Shown: one piece after another, positions 48,685-60,493 of the stretch
Position numbering within the stretch: position 1 is the first letter of the stretch
Layout: the number at the start of each line of letters is the position of its first letter
DNA from: Parvibaculaceae bacterium
GTDB lineage: Bacteria; Pseudomonadota; Alphaproteobacteria; Parvibaculales; Parvibaculaceae
NCBI GenBank assembly: GCA_019636015.1
Contig: JAHBYJ010000001.1
Location: 1,240,001 to 1,304,000, forward strand
Direction: 5' to 3'
Length of the DNA stretch: 64,000 bases
Position numbers and translations under genes: made by a program
Notes under the pieces: generated by a model
What the model was told of the DNA's origin: nothing
What the model saw: the letters and a program-made list of their open reading frames with translations, nothing else
The model's database searches: none

Positions 48685-49569
48685 ATGACGGCGAAGCCCG
48701 ACAATTCCTTCCAGTCCCTGATCCTGAAACTGCAGGCGTTCTGGGCCGCGCAGGGCTGCGTCATCCTTCAGCCCTACGACATGGCGATGGGTGCCGGCAC
48801 CTTTCACCCGGCGACCACGCTCCGCGCGCTGGGGCCGAAGCCCTGGAAGGCCGCCTATGTGCAGCCCTCGCGCCGCCCCACCGACGGGCGCTACGGCGAA
48901 AACCCGAACCGCTTCCAGCACTATTACCAGTTTCAGGTGATCCTGAAGCCGAGCCCGGAAAACCTTCAGGAGCTTTATCTCGAAAGCCTGAAGGTGCTCG
49001 GCATCGACGCTGCGAACCACGATATCCGCTTTGTCGAGGACGACTGGGAGAGCCCGACGCTCGGCGCCTGGGGCCTTGGCTGGGAAGTCTGGTGCGACGG
49101 CATGGAAGTCTCGCAATTCACTTACTTTCAGCAGGTGGGCGGCATCGACTGCAATCCCGTCTCGGGCGAACTCACCTACGGCCTCGAGCGCCTTGCCATG
49201 TATATCCAGGGCATCGACAACGGCTACGAGCTCGATTTCAACGGCGCGACGGGCGAAGACCGCGTGACCTATGGCGATGTCTTCCATCAGGCCGAAGTCG
49301 AATTCTCCGCGCATAATTTCGAGCACGCGAACACGGACATGCTGTTCCGCCATTTCGAGGATGCGGAAAAGGAATGCGCCTCGCTCCTCGAAAAGGGCCT
49401 CGCGCTGCCGGCCTATGACCAGGTCATCAAGGCAAGCCACAATTTCAACCTGCTCGACGCGCGCGGCGTGATCTCCGTCACCGAACGCCAGGCCTATATC
49501 GGCCGCGTCCGCGCGCTCGCCAAGGGTTGTGCCGAAGCCTGGGTGAAGTCGCAGGAGGCGCGCGCATGA
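48685..49569 (+). CDS. glyQ: Glycyl-tRNA synthetase alpha subunit
   Basis: 294 residues, the catalytic subunit of the bacterial alpha2beta2 GlyRS. Family segments are [51 protein letters not shown] and [13 protein letters not shown]. It charges tRNA-Gly with glycine together with GlyS. Its stop overlaps the glyS ATG (ATGA at 49566-49569). Whether glycine status also affects this operon is not evident; I see no T-box or riboswitch before it. Confidence 0.97.
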   Translation: MTAKPDNSFQSLILKLQAFWAAQGCVILQPYDMAMGAGTFHPATTLRALGPKPWKAAYVQPSRRPTDGRYGENPNRFQHYYQFQVILKPSPENLQELYLESLKVLGIDAANHDIRFVEDDWESPTLGAWGLGWEVWCDGMEVSQFTYFQQVGGIDCNPVSGELTYGLERLAMYIQGIDNGYELDFNGATGEDRVTYGDVFHQAEVEFSAHNFEHANTDMLFRHFEDAEKECASLLEKGLALPAYDQVIKASHNFNLLDARGVISVTERQAYIGRVRALAKGCAEAWVKSQEARA

Positions 49570-51701
49570 GCGAGCTGCTTCTCGAACTTTTCTCCGAGGA
49601 AATACCCGCGCGGATGCAGAAGCGCGCGGGCGAGGATCTCGTGCGCCTTGTCGGCGATGCACTGAAGGAAGCGGGCGTCGAGGGAAAGAACGCCCGCGCC
49701 TATGCTACGCCTCGCCGCCTCGCCCTCGTGATCGAGGGCCTGCCCGAGCGCACGCCCGATGTGAAGGAAGAGCGCAAGGGCCCGAAGGTCGGCGCGCCGC
49801 AACAGGCGATTGACGGCTTCCTCCGCGCGGCGGGCCTCAGCTCGATCGATCAGGCGACGGTGCAGGAAGACAAGAAGGGCGCCTTCTATGTCGCGGTGAC
49901 GGAAAAGAAGGGCAGGGCGACGGCCGACCTCATCGCCGAAATCGTGCCCGGCGTGATCCGCGCCTTTCCCTGGCCGAAATCGATGCGCTGGGGTGCGGGG
50001 AGCTTGCGCTGGGTCCGCCCGCTCCATTCGATCCTCTGCCTGCTCGGCGGCAAGGTCGTGCCCTTCGAGGTCGACGGCATCAAATCGGGCGATACGACGC
50101 GCGGCCACCGCTTCATGGCCCCTGCCGCCTTCGCGGTGAAGGACTTTGCCGATTACGAAATGAAGCTCACGGAAGCGAAGGTCGTTCTCGACCCCGCAAA
50201 GCGCGCCCATTTCATCCATGCGGGCGCGAAGGCACTGGCCGAAGCGGAGGGGCTGACGCTCGTCGAAGACGAGGCGCTGCTCCATGAAGTGGCGGGCCTC
50301 GTCGAGTATCCCGTGCCGCTGATCGGCCGGATCGACGATGAATTCATGTCCGTGCCGCAGGAAGTGCTGACAAGCACCATGCGCGCGAACCAGAAATATT
50401 TCGCGCTGCACGATGCTGGCGGCAAGCTCAGCAATCGTTTCATCGTGGTGGCGAACCTCGAGGCGGAAGATGGCGGCAAGGCCATCGTGAACGGCAATGA
50501 ACGCGTACTCCGCGCCCGCTTCGCCGATGCGCGCTTCCTCTGGGACCAGGACCGGAAGCAGACGCTGACAAGCCGCTTGCCGAAGCTCAAGGAAGTCGTC
50601 TTCCACGCGAAGCTCGGCACGGTGCATGACAAGGCAATCCGCATCGGCAAGCTCGCCGAGGCGCTGGCGCCCTTCGTGCCGGGCGCCGACGCCGCAAGGG
50701 CGCGTGTTGCGGGCGAACTTGCCAAGGCCGATCTCGTTTCGCAGATGGTCTACGAGTTCCCGGAATTGCAGGGCCTCATGGGCGCCTACTACGCACGCAA
50801 TGACGGGCTTGGCAACGAGATTGCCGATGCCATCGCCGAACACTATTCGCCGCTCGGCCCCTCGGACGACGTGCCATCCACGCCGCTCGGCAAGGTTGTC
50901 GCACTGGCGGACAAGCTCGATACGCTGGCTGGATTTTGGGTCATTGAGGAGAAACCAACAGGATCGAAGGATCCCTACGCGTTGAGGAGATCGGCGCTGG
51001 GTGTCATTCGTATTGCGCTAGATTCCTCTGTGCGGTTCCGTCTCTCGGAAGTTTTTCAAACGGCATTGCGTGGGTATGGTGAACTAGGCAAAGCCGCCGC
51101 CGATAAATGGATGGTTGCGTACAAGTCTGAGTCTGTTCGTGATGTAGTGGAAGCTGCATTTGCCGTACCCGGAATGTCGGGTCTCCAAGACTTCTTCCGA
51201 GACCGTTTGAAGCAGCAGTTGAGAGAAAGCGGTGCCCGTCACGATCTGGTCGATGCCGTTTTTGCGCTGGAAGGGCAGGACGATCTCGTGCTGATCGTGA
51301 AGCGCGTGGAGGCCCTGTCGGAATTTCTTGGCACCGAAGACGGCACGAACCTGCTGGCCGGTTACAAGCGAGCGGTGAATATCCTTCGCATCGAGGAAAA
51401 GAAAGACGGCGCGAGCTATGACGCCGCGCCCGATGCCGCGCTCTTTGCGCAGGACGAGGAAAAGGCGCTCGCCGCCGCCATCGCCGCCGCCACCAGCCGC
51501 GCGAAGGATGCCGTGGCACAGGAAGATTTCGCCGCCGCCATGTCGGCGCTCGCCACGCTCCGCGCGCCGGTCGACGCTTTCTTCGACAAGGTGACGGTCA
51601 ACGCCGATGATGCGAAGGTTCGCGCAAACCGCTTGAAACTGCTCGCGCAGATCCGCGCCGCGCTTCACGAGGTCGCCGATTTTTCGAAGGTCGAGGGCTG
51701 A
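49566..51701 (+). CDS. glyS: Glycyl-tRNA synthetase beta subunit
   Basis: 711 residues. It begins [21 protein letters not shown], and [21 protein letters not shown] and [17 protein letters not shown] are typical of the beta subunit. Near the C-terminus come the HD-like and anticodon-binding regions ([19 protein letters not shown]). ATG 49566 overlaps the glyQ stop. One oddity is that bases 50941-51240 contain 159 G+C of 300 (53%, by count), with rarer codons such as GTA, TTT and AAA. The flanking lines sampled at 50821 and 51421 give 39 and 44 of 60. The reading frame is intact and the protein remains family-like. Confidence 0.95.
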   Translation: MSELLLELFSEEIPARMQKRAGEDLVRLVGDALKEAGVEGKNARAYATPRRLALVIEGLPERTPDVKEERKGPKVGAPQQAIDGFLRAAGLSSIDQATVQEDKKGAFYVAVTEKKGRATADLIAEIVPGVIRAFPWPKSMRWGAGSLRWVRPLHSILCLLGGKVVPFEVDGIKSGDTTRGHRFMAPAAFAVKDFADYEMKLTEAKVVLDPAKRAHFIHAGAKALAEAEGLTLVEDEALLHEVAGLVEYPVPLIGRIDDEFMSVPQEVLTSTMRANQKYFALHDAGGKLSNRFIVVANLEAEDGGKAIVNGNERVLRARFADARFLWDQDRKQTLTSRLPKLKEVVFHAKLGTVHDKAIRIGKLAEALAPFVPGADAARARVAGELAKADLVSQMVYEFPELQGLMGAYYARNDGLGNEIADAIAEHYSPLGPSDDVPSTPLGKVVALADKLDTLAGFWVIEEKPTGSKDPYALRRSALGVIRIALDSSVRFRLSEVFQTALRGYGELGKAAADKWMVAYKSESVRDVVEAAFAVPGMSGLQDFFRDRLKQQLRESGARHDLVDAVFALEGQDDLVLIVKRVEALSEFLGTEDGTNLLAGYKRAVNILRIEEKKDGASYDAAPDAALFAQDEEKALAAAIAAATSRAKDAVAQEDFAAAMSALATLRAPVDAFFDKVTVNADDAKVRANRLKLLAQIRAALHEVADFSKVEG

Positions 51702-51716
51702 TGTAGCCTTCGTTCT

Positions 51717-51825
51717 GCGTCATGGCCCGGCCCTCCTTTTTGAAAAAAATGGCGGGCCATCCACGTCTTTCTTTCGGGGCTAAGCCGCAAAGACGTGGAT
51801 GACCCGCATAAAGCGGGTCATGACG
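51717..51825. repeat. Palindromic intergenic repeat (REP-like) between glyS and ppdK
   Basis: Outer arms CGTCATG (51718-51724) and CATGACG (51819-51825) enclose an inner perfect 12-bp pair, ATCCACGTCTTT (51759-51770) and AAAGACGTGGAT (51789-51800). Two GC-rich half-stems lie between the outer and inner arms. It resembles the GTCATGGCC...CCACGTC palindromes common between genes in Hyphomicrobiales. No second copy was noticed in the window. Confidence 0.7.
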
Positions 51826-51865
51826 ATTGTGGTTGGATGAGAAGCCCAAACCAAAGGCAAGTGCG

Positions 51866-54565
<2,700 letters not shown>

Positions 54566-55022
54566 ATGCGCTCGTTCTTCCTCCGTTTACGGATTGTCCT
54601 GTTTCGAGATAATTCGTATACGGAAGGTTAAGAAATAGGGCGAAATTGAGTCAATTGCATTAACGCTTTGAGTCGCTGTGAAATGTGCGAAATCGCGCTG
54701 TTAACGCTGCGTCACATGCTGGAAAAACATGTTGCAGCACAATATGTCGCACCTTGAAATGCTTTTCATTTCAATTACATAAGCCTCCGCATTCACTACG
54801 CCGCAATTATGACATTGTTGCGCCTGAATCGCCGTGTTACCTCCCGGCGCTGATTAACGAGTGAATGTTTGCCCAGGTGTCGAAGCGGCATCGGGCTCTG
54901 GCACGTTTATAGCGGTGCTGTCCGACAGGCTTGAAAGGCTCCGGAAGGAGCTGGACCGGAAATTCCCGAAAGGGGGCGGTCCCGGGTCTGCAAGAACAAC
55001 AAAGCAGACGGTTTAGAGAACG
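54566..55022. promoter_or_regulatory. 457-bp AT-richer intergenic region with GANTC sites and TTAACG half-sites before the SleB-type gene
   Basis: No gene is evident. GANTC sites occur at 54648-54652, 54670-54674 and 54826-54830. TTAACG, the CtrA-type half-site, occurs at 54660-54665, 54701-54706 and 54854-54859; the first lies between the two GAGTC sites. None of the half-sites forms a full TTAA-N7-TTAA box. The pattern suggests cell-cycle control of the downstream cell-wall hydrolase, but this is inference. Confidence 0.45.
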
Positions 55023-55757
55023 ATGCGTAGACTGTTTCAATGGCTCGACCTGGGCCACCTTGTCTTCCGCGCTGCGCAAACGGGCGCGGCCGTGCTGTGT
55101 CTCGGCTTCGTGTCGGTTAACGTTCTCTCCGCCATGACGACGCCCGATCCCGTTATCGCCGTCCGCACGACCGACCTCCCCATGACCGCCTATGCGCCCT
55201 CGCATGGCCGCGATCTCGCAGGTGCCTTCGCGGGCGACAATTCCTATCTGGATGCGCAGGTCGAAAATGCCAGCATCATCCTGCCGACGCCCGGCGTGCC
55301 CATGGATGTGGACACGCCGTTTGTGCGCCTCAAGGCGCAGCTCCTCGAAGCCGAGCGCCGCTGCCTTGCCGCGGGCATCTATTTCGAGGCGCGGGGCGAG
55401 TCGGTCGAAGGCCAGCTCGCGGTTGCCCGCGTCATCCTCAATCGTGTGAGCGCGCCGAACTATCCGGACAGCATTTGCGGCGTCGTCTATCAGGGCGCGA
55501 GCCGCAAGACCGGCTGCCAGTTCTCCTTCACCTGCGATTCCGCGCTCAGCAAGCGGCCGAACGAACGCCGCGCCTGGGCGAAGGCCCGCCGCACGGCAGA
55601 ATATGTCACGCTCGGCCGCGTGGATGCGACGGAGCTCGAGCCCGCCATGTATTTCCATGCGGATTACGTGCAGCCCTATTGGGCCTCGAGCATGGTGGAA
55701 GTGGCGAAGATCGGCCGCCACATCTTCTACCGCCCGGCGCGCGAAGGCCGTTCGTAA
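55023..55757 (+). CDS. SleB-type cell-wall hydrolase
   Basis: 244 residues. An N-terminal hydrophobic stretch (GAAVLCLGFVSVNVLSAM) indicates export or anchoring. The C-terminal ~130 residues are a SleB/Hydrolase_2 domain (PF07486): AAGIYFEARGESVEGQLAVARVILNRVSAPNYPDSIC, then CQFSFTCDS and PAMYFHADYVQPYWA. SleB is a spore cortex hydrolase in Bacillus, but relatives in alphaproteobacteria act on the vegetative cell wall. It has a long upstream region with possible cell-cycle signals. Confidence 0.88.
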   Translation: MRRLFQWLDLGHLVFRAAQTGAAVLCLGFVSVNVLSAMTTPDPVIAVRTTDLPMTAYAPSHGRDLAGAFAGDNSYLDAQVENASIILPTPGVPMDVDTPFVRLKAQLLEAERRCLAAGIYFEARGESVEGQLAVARVILNRVSAPNYPDSICGVVYQGASRKTGCQFSFTCDSALSKRPNERRAWAKARRTAEYVTLGRVDATELEPAMYFHADYVQPYWASSMVEVAKIGRHIFYRPAREGRS

Positions 55758-55790
55758 GCGGCCTCCGCTTTCGCGCCGGTGTGAAGGGCC

Positions 55791-56615
55791 TCAGTCCTTC
55801 TTCGCCTGTTCTTCCAGCATCTTGAGCATGGGCGCGATGGGCCCCGTCGTCGCGATCTGCTCGCGCACCATCTCAGGTGCATTGCCCGCGGCCTTGTCGA
55901 GCTCCACGAGTTCCGCCGGCACATACCAGTGCAGATTGTCGGAGCCGTAAGCCTCCCACACCACCTTGGCGACCTCGACGGGCGGAATGGCGCGGAACAT
56001 ACCCTCCTTCGGCGCATTGGCGGCGGCGCCCGCAGGCAGGATCGGCGTATCGATGAGCCCTGGCAGCACGTCGGCCGCGCGTACGCCGATCAGGCGGAAT
56101 TCGATCGAGAGCGCTTCAGTGAGGCCCTTCACCGCATGTTTCGTCGCCGAATAGACGGCAATGCCCGGCATGCCATAGGTCGCCGAGGAAGAGGAGGTGG
56201 TGAAGCAGAGCGAATTGGCTGTCGCTTTCAAGAGCGGCAGCGCAGCATGAATACCGTTCAGCACGCCGATGAAATTCACCTGCACCACGCGCAGATTGTC
56301 GGCAAAGTCCATATCGGCGAAAAGCCCGCCCGCGCCGATACCGGCATTATTGAAGAGAATATCCATCTTGCCGCCGGTGGCCTCGCCGAAATCGGCCACA
56401 GCCGCGTCATAGGCATCCTTGTCGGTCACGTCGAGCTTGCGCACGATGCAATTGTCCGCTCCGAGCTCTTTCTCCAGCGCCGCGAGCCCTGCGCCGTTCA
56501 CGTCATAGCCGCCGATGAACCAGCCCTTGCCGGCAAAGAGCCGCGCCGTCTCAAGCCCCATGCCCGAGGCCGCACCTGTGATGAAAATGGATTTCCGTCC
56601 GTTCGCCTGTCCCAT
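55791..56615 (-). CDS. Short-chain dehydrogenase/reductase (SDR) family protein
   Basis: 274 residues, classical SDR length. The dinucleotide-binding start is IFITGAASGMGLETARLF (TGxxxGxG), with a downstream Asp (GYDVNGAG) favouring NAD. NNAGIGAGG and the catalytic YSATKHAVKGL (YxxxK) are intact, with a Ser-rich FTTSSSSATYG before them. The substrate is unknown. It lies downstream of nadC on the same strand with a 78-bp gap but is not clearly part of that operon. Confidence 0.9.
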   Translation of the reverse strand: MGQANGRKSIFITGAASGMGLETARLFAGKGWFIGGYDVNGAGLAALEKELGADNCIVRKLDVTDKDAYDAAVADFGEATGGKMDILFNNAGIGAGGLFADMDFADNLRVVQVNFIGVLNGIHAALPLLKATANSLCFTTSSSSATYGMPGIAVYSATKHAVKGLTEALSIEFRLIGVRAADVLPGLIDTPILPAGAAANAPKEGMFRAIPPVEVAKVVWEAYGSDNLHWYVPAELVELDKAAGNAPEMVREQIATTGPIAPMLKMLEEQAKKD

Positions 56616-56693
56616 AAGGGTGTCTCCCGCTTTTGTGTTCTGATTTTGTGGACCGTAGTCCAGTTTCAGCCACCGGGAAAGCGGGAAGCGCGG

Positions 56694-57557
56694 TCAGGAG
56701 GCAGTCAGACTGTCGAAGTCGAGGCCGATATCGAGGCAGGGTGCCGAATGGGTGATCCAGCCGCAGGAAATGAGGTCGACTCCTGACGCAGCGATAGCGG
56801 GCGCTGTAGCCGCCGTGATGCGGCCGGAGGCTTCGGCAATGGCGCGGCCGCCGATACGGCGCACGGCCTCTGCAAGCTGCTCAGGTGTCATGTTGTCGAG
56901 GAGCACGGCATCGACGCCTGCCGCAAGCGCCTCGTCGAGCTGGTCGAGCGTGTCGACCTCCACCTCGATCTTCACCATGTGCCCGCTCGCTTCCTTCGCG
57001 CGGGCGATAGCGGCGGCGATGCCACCCGACATCGCAATATGGTTGTCCTTGATGAGCACGGCATCGTCGAGGCCGAAGCGGTGGTTCATGCCGCCGCCGG
57101 CCTTCACCGCATATTTTTCGAAAATGCGCAAGCCCGGCGTCGTCTTCCGCGTACAGCAGACATGCGCTTTCGTGCCCTCGATGGCTCGCGCGATCTCGCG
57201 CGTCGCCGTGGCGATGCCGGACATGTGCCCCAGAAAATTCAATGCCACGCGCTCGGCCGTGAGAATGCCGCGCGCCGGTCCCTCGATCGCGGCAATCACG
57301 TCACCGGGCTCTACATCCTCCCCATCGCCTTTCACCACCGCGACTTTCAGCGACGGATCGACAAGGCGGAATGCCATGCGCGCGCAGTCGAGGCCAGCCA
57401 CACGGCCGCTCTGCCGCGCATTGAGCAGCACACGCGCCCTGGCTTCCGCCGGCACCGTCGCCTGCGTGGTGATGTCGCCCGCGCGGCCAAGGTCTTCCAG
57501 AAGCGCCGCGCGTACTGCAGGCTCGATCATCAGCGGGGGCAGTGGCGTCAGCATCAT
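56694..57557 (-). CDS. nadC: Nicotinate-nucleotide pyrophosphorylase (carboxylating), quinolinate phosphoribosyltransferase
   Basis: 287 residues. It makes NaMN from quinolinate and PRPP in de novo NAD synthesis. Visible signatures are [66 protein letters not shown] and [13 protein letters not shown]. The start is ATG 57557 or 57554 (adjacent ATGs), overlapping the nadB stop at 57554-57556. It is the last gene of nadA-nadB-nadC. Confidence 0.96.
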   Translation of the reverse strand: MMLTPLPPLMIEPAVRAALLEDLGRAGDITTQATVPAEARARVLLNARQSGRVAGLDCARMAFRLVDPSLKVAVVKGDGEDVEPGDVIAAIEGPARGILTAERVALNFLGHMSGIATATREIARAIEGTKAHVCCTRKTTPGLRIFEKYAVKAGGGMNHRFGLDDAVLIKDNHIAMSGGIAAAIARAKEASGHMVKIEVEVDTLDQLDEALAAGVDAVLLDNMTPEQLAEAVRRIGGRAIAEASGRITAATAPAIAASGVDLISCGWITHSAPCLDIGLDFDSLTAS

Positions 57558-59167
57558 GCGGTAACCTGTACTTCCTCGGCGCCGCTGCGGGCGCATTCTT
57601 CCGCCGCTGCCTCGGCAATGCGCGACGCTTCCTTCAGCGTGAGGAAACTGCGGTGGCGCCAGGCCGCGCGCGGCTCGGCGAAATCCGTGCGGTAGTGGCC
57701 GCCGCGGCTTTCCTCGCGTGCGAAGGCGGCGGCGGCGATGAGCTTGGCGGTCGTCGCGATATTGCCGAAAAGGCTTGCCGTGCCCGCCGCGCGCTCGAGA
57801 CGCTGGATTTCGGTGAGCGCAAGGGCAAGCCCTGCGCCATCCCGCTCGACGCCCACATGGGCGGACATGATCTGCCGCAGCTGCTGCGCGAAGGGTCCTT
57901 CCGCCGCCGCGCAGGCACCGATGATCGGAGGCGCGATGTCGCGGCCTGCCCGGGCGCCAGGCACCGACCCGTCGATATCGGCCGCGATCCGCGCGCCGAA
58001 CACGATCGCCTCGAGGAGGGAGTTGCTTGCAAGCCTGTTCGCGCCATGCATGCCGGTGGAAGCCGCTTCGCCGCAGGCCCATAGACCTTCGATGGTGCTG
58101 CGCCCGCGCGCGTCGACCAGAATGCCGCCCATGTGATAATGCGCCGCCGGCGCAACCGGGATCGCCGTCCGCGCGGGGTCGATGCCGAGCGAGCGGCAGG
58201 TTTCGTAAACGGTCGGGAACGCTTCTGCGAAGCGGGTACCAAGTGCTGCCCGCGCATCGAGGAAAGCACCGCGCCCCGCCGCAATCTCGCGGTGGATCGC
58301 GCGCGCCACGATATCGCGCGGCGCGAGCTCCGCATCCTCATGAATTGCGAGCATGAAGCGCTGGCCGGTCTTGTTGATGAGCACGGCGCCTTCGCCGCGC
58401 AAGGCTTCGGTAACGAGCGGCGCCGGGTCGCGCGTCGAGGCAATGGCGGTTGGGTGGAACTGCACGAATTCCGGATCGGCGATTACCGCGCCCGCCCGCG
58501 CCGCCATGGCGACGCCTTCGCCCCGCGCCTCGCGCGGGTTTGTCGTCACAGCGAAAAGCTGGCCGACGCCGCCGGAGGCAAGCACCACGGCCCGCGCCTT
58601 GATGAGAAGCGGTTGCGGCGCCGTCGCCGCATGAGACGGCCGCGCAAAGACACCGGCGGCGCGCCCGTTCTCAATGGCAAGTTCATAGGCTGACAACCCT
58701 TCCATCACGCGGATGGAGGGGCAGGCGCGCACCGCAGCGACGAGCGCCTGCATGATCGCCTTGCCCGCCTGGTCGCCCTTCACATGCACGATGCGGCGGT
58801 GGCTATGCGCCGCCTCCCGACCTACGGCGAGCTTTCCTTCGATATCGCGGTCGAAGGGTACGCCGAGCCTGAGCAGATCCTCGATGCGGATGGCGGCTTC
58901 GCGAGCGATGGAAAGGGCTGCTTCCTCGTCCACCGTGCCGGCGCCCGCCGCAATCGTGTCGGCAGCATGGGATTCCGGCGTGTCGCCAGGCTCGATGGCC
59001 GCCGCGATACCGCCCTGCGCCCAGGTGCTCGACGCGCCGTCGCCGATCGGCGCGCCCGCAAGCACGGTGACCGGGCGGGGCGCGAGTTTCAGCGCCGTAA
59101 AAAGGCCGGCAAGCCCTGCACCGACGATCAGAACGTCGCCGGCATCGACGATGTTTCCTTGTGCCAT
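57554..59167 (-). CDS. nadB: L-aspartate oxidase
   Basis: 537 residues. A flavoenzyme oxidising L-aspartate to iminoaspartate for quinolinate synthesis. The FAD-binding start is [60 protein letters not shown] residues and [15 protein letters not shown] are typical. ATG 59167 has GGAGG (complement of 59175-59179) upstream; the frame is open further, but that part is not family-like. It starts 41 bp after nadA and overlaps nadC by 4 bp. Confidence 0.95.
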   Translation of the reverse strand: MAQGNIVDAGDVLIVGAGLAGLFTALKLAPRPVTVLAGAPIGDGASSTWAQGGIAAAIEPGDTPESHAADTIAAGAGTVDEEAALSIAREAAIRIEDLLRLGVPFDRDIEGKLAVGREAAHSHRRIVHVKGDQAGKAIMQALVAAVRACPSIRVMEGLSAYELAIENGRAAGVFARPSHAATAPQPLLIKARAVVLASGGVGQLFAVTTNPREARGEGVAMAARAGAVIADPEFVQFHPTAIASTRDPAPLVTEALRGEGAVLINKTGQRFMLAIHEDAELAPRDIVARAIHREIAAGRGAFLDARAALGTRFAEAFPTVYETCRSLGIDPARTAIPVAPAAHYHMGGILVDARGRSTIEGLWACGEAASTGMHGANRLASNSLLEAIVFGARIAADIDGSVPGARAGRDIAPPIIGACAAAEGPFAQQLRQIMSAHVGVERDGAGLALALTEIQRLERAAGTASLFGNIATTAKLIAAAAFAREESRGGHYRTDFAEPRAAWRHRSFLTLKEASRIAEAAAEECARSGAEEVQVTA

Positions 59168-59208
59168 GACGGCACCTCCAGACAGGAGCAGCCCGGAAAG
59201 GGCGGGGC

Positions 59209-60279
59209 TCAGTTGCCGAGATTGATCATCCGTTCCACGGCCTGCCGCGCACGCACGGCCACCGCCGGATCGACCGTCACTTCCTCGCGCATATAGACGA
59301 GGCTCTCGAGAATGTTCTTCAGCGAGATGCGCTTCATATGCGGGCAGAGATTGCAGGGGCGGACGAACTCGACATTCGGGTTCTCGACCGCCACATTGTC
59401 GCTCATGGAACATTCCGTCACCATGACGACGCGCTTGGGCTGGTTTTCCTTCACCCAGTTGATCATGCCAGAGGTGGAGCCGGAGAAGTCCGCTTCCGCC
59501 ACGACTTCGGGCGGGCATTCGGGATGCGCGATGATGACGATGTTCGGATCGTCGCGGCGATACTGGCGCAGTTCCTCCGCCGTGAAGCGCTCATGCACTT
59601 CGCAGTGACCCTTCCAGGTGAGGATCTTCACCTTGGTCTGCTTGGCGATGTTCTGCGCCAGATATTCATCGGGAATGCAGAGCACGCGGTCCGTGCCGAA
59701 GCTTTCGACGACCTTCAGCGCATTGGAGGAGGTGCAGCAGATGTCGCTCTCCGCCTTCACTTCGGCTGACGTATTCACATAGGTCACGACCGGTACACCG
59801 GGGAACTTCTCGCGCAAGAGCCGCACATCGGCGCCGGTAATGGAATCGGCGAGCGAGCAGCCGGCCTTGGAGTCCGGGATCAGCACGGTCTTGTGCGGAT
59901 TGAGCAGCTTCGACGTCTCCGCCATGAAGTGAACACCGCACTGGACGATCACATCGGCATCGACCTTCGCTGCTTCCTTGGCGAGCTGCAGGCTGTCGCC
60001 CGCGATGTCGCTGACGCAGTGGAAGATTTCCGGCGTCTGGTAGTTATGCGCAAGCACGACGGCGCCGCGCTCTTTCTTGAGCTTGTTGATGGCGTGGATA
60101 TAGGGCGCGAAGAAGGGCCACTCGACCGAGGGGATGACGTGTTTCACCTTCTCGTAGAGAGGCGCCATCTCTTTTGCGAGGCCGGGCGTATATTCGAGCT
60201 CGGGCATCTCCAGCGGCTTGAACGCGCGCGCTGCGGGCTTGGTGCCCGTCTTCTGCAGCATGTCACCTGCGAGGGCCAT
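59209..60279 (-). CDS. nadA: Quinolinate synthase
   Basis: 356 residues. It condenses iminoaspartate with dihydroxyacetone phosphate to quinolinate. Three conserved cysteine contexts for the 4Fe-4S cluster are [17 protein letters not shown]-type (residues ICCTSSN) and [36 protein letters not shown] and GHCEVHERF are also typical. It is the first gene of the NAD biosynthesis operon. Two palindromes upstream (60304 and 60401) are candidate operators, and a NadQ-like regulator lies ~3 kb away. Confidence 0.95.
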   Translation of the reverse strand: MALAGDMLQKTGTKPAARAFKPLEMPELEYTPGLAKEMAPLYEKVKHVIPSVEWPFFAPYIHAINKLKKERGAVVLAHNYQTPEIFHCVSDIAGDSLQLAKEAAKVDADVIVQCGVHFMAETSKLLNPHKTVLIPDSKAGCSLADSITGADVRLLREKFPGVPVVTYVNTSAEVKAESDICCTSSNALKVVESFGTDRVLCIPDEYLAQNIAKQTKVKILTWKGHCEVHERFTAEELRQYRRDDPNIVIIAHPECPPEVVAEADFSGSTSGMINWVKENQPKRVVMVTECSMSDNVAVENPNVEFVRPCNLCPHMKRISLKNILESLVYMREEVTVDPAVAVRARQAVERMINLGN

Positions 60280-60303
60280 ATCGACCTCCTGTCGCTGTCC
60301 CTG

Positions 60304-60324
60304 ATATACTCACTTTGAGCATAT
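60304..60324. promoter_or_regulatory. Palindrome 1 upstream of nadA, candidate regulator operator
   Basis: Arms ATATACTCA (60304-60312) and TGAGCATAT (60316-60324) are separated by 3 bp; 8 of 9 positions are complementary. It lies 25 bp upstream of the nadA start, overlapping the likely promoter or leader. This is a good candidate for NAD-responsive repressor binding. Confidence 0.65.
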
Positions 60325-60400
60325 ATAGGGTATCAAAAACACCGGCACCCATCTTCAAGCTTCGAGTGGAACCGAAAGGGGCCGGGCTCTCCAATTGGGC

Positions 60401-60421
60401 TTATGCTACGTCTGAGCATTA
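60401..60421. promoter_or_regulatory. Palindrome 2 upstream of nadA, weaker copy of the same operator
   Basis: TTATGCTAC (60401-60409) and TGAGCATTA (60413-60421) repeat the 9-3-9 geometry of palindrome 1 and share the TGAGCAT half. Six of nine positions pair. It lies 97 bp from palindrome 1, between the DUF2339 gene and nadA. Confidence 0.5.
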
Positions 60422-60493
60422 CACCCGTCAACGCCTAAAATAAGGGGGTGCCGGCCGCTCGTTTCAAGGGGAATTGGCCCGAATTCCCGTTCA

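Noticed and set aside
54640..54860. Full CtrA boxes (TTAA-N7-TTAA) in the ppdK-sleB gap
   Set aside because: Only TTAACG half-sites are present; no pair has the 7-bp spacing.
56649..56662. Short TGGAC/GTCCA hairpin behind nadC as terminator
   Set aside because: Only a 5-bp stem with a 4-nt loop and weak following T content; not convincing.
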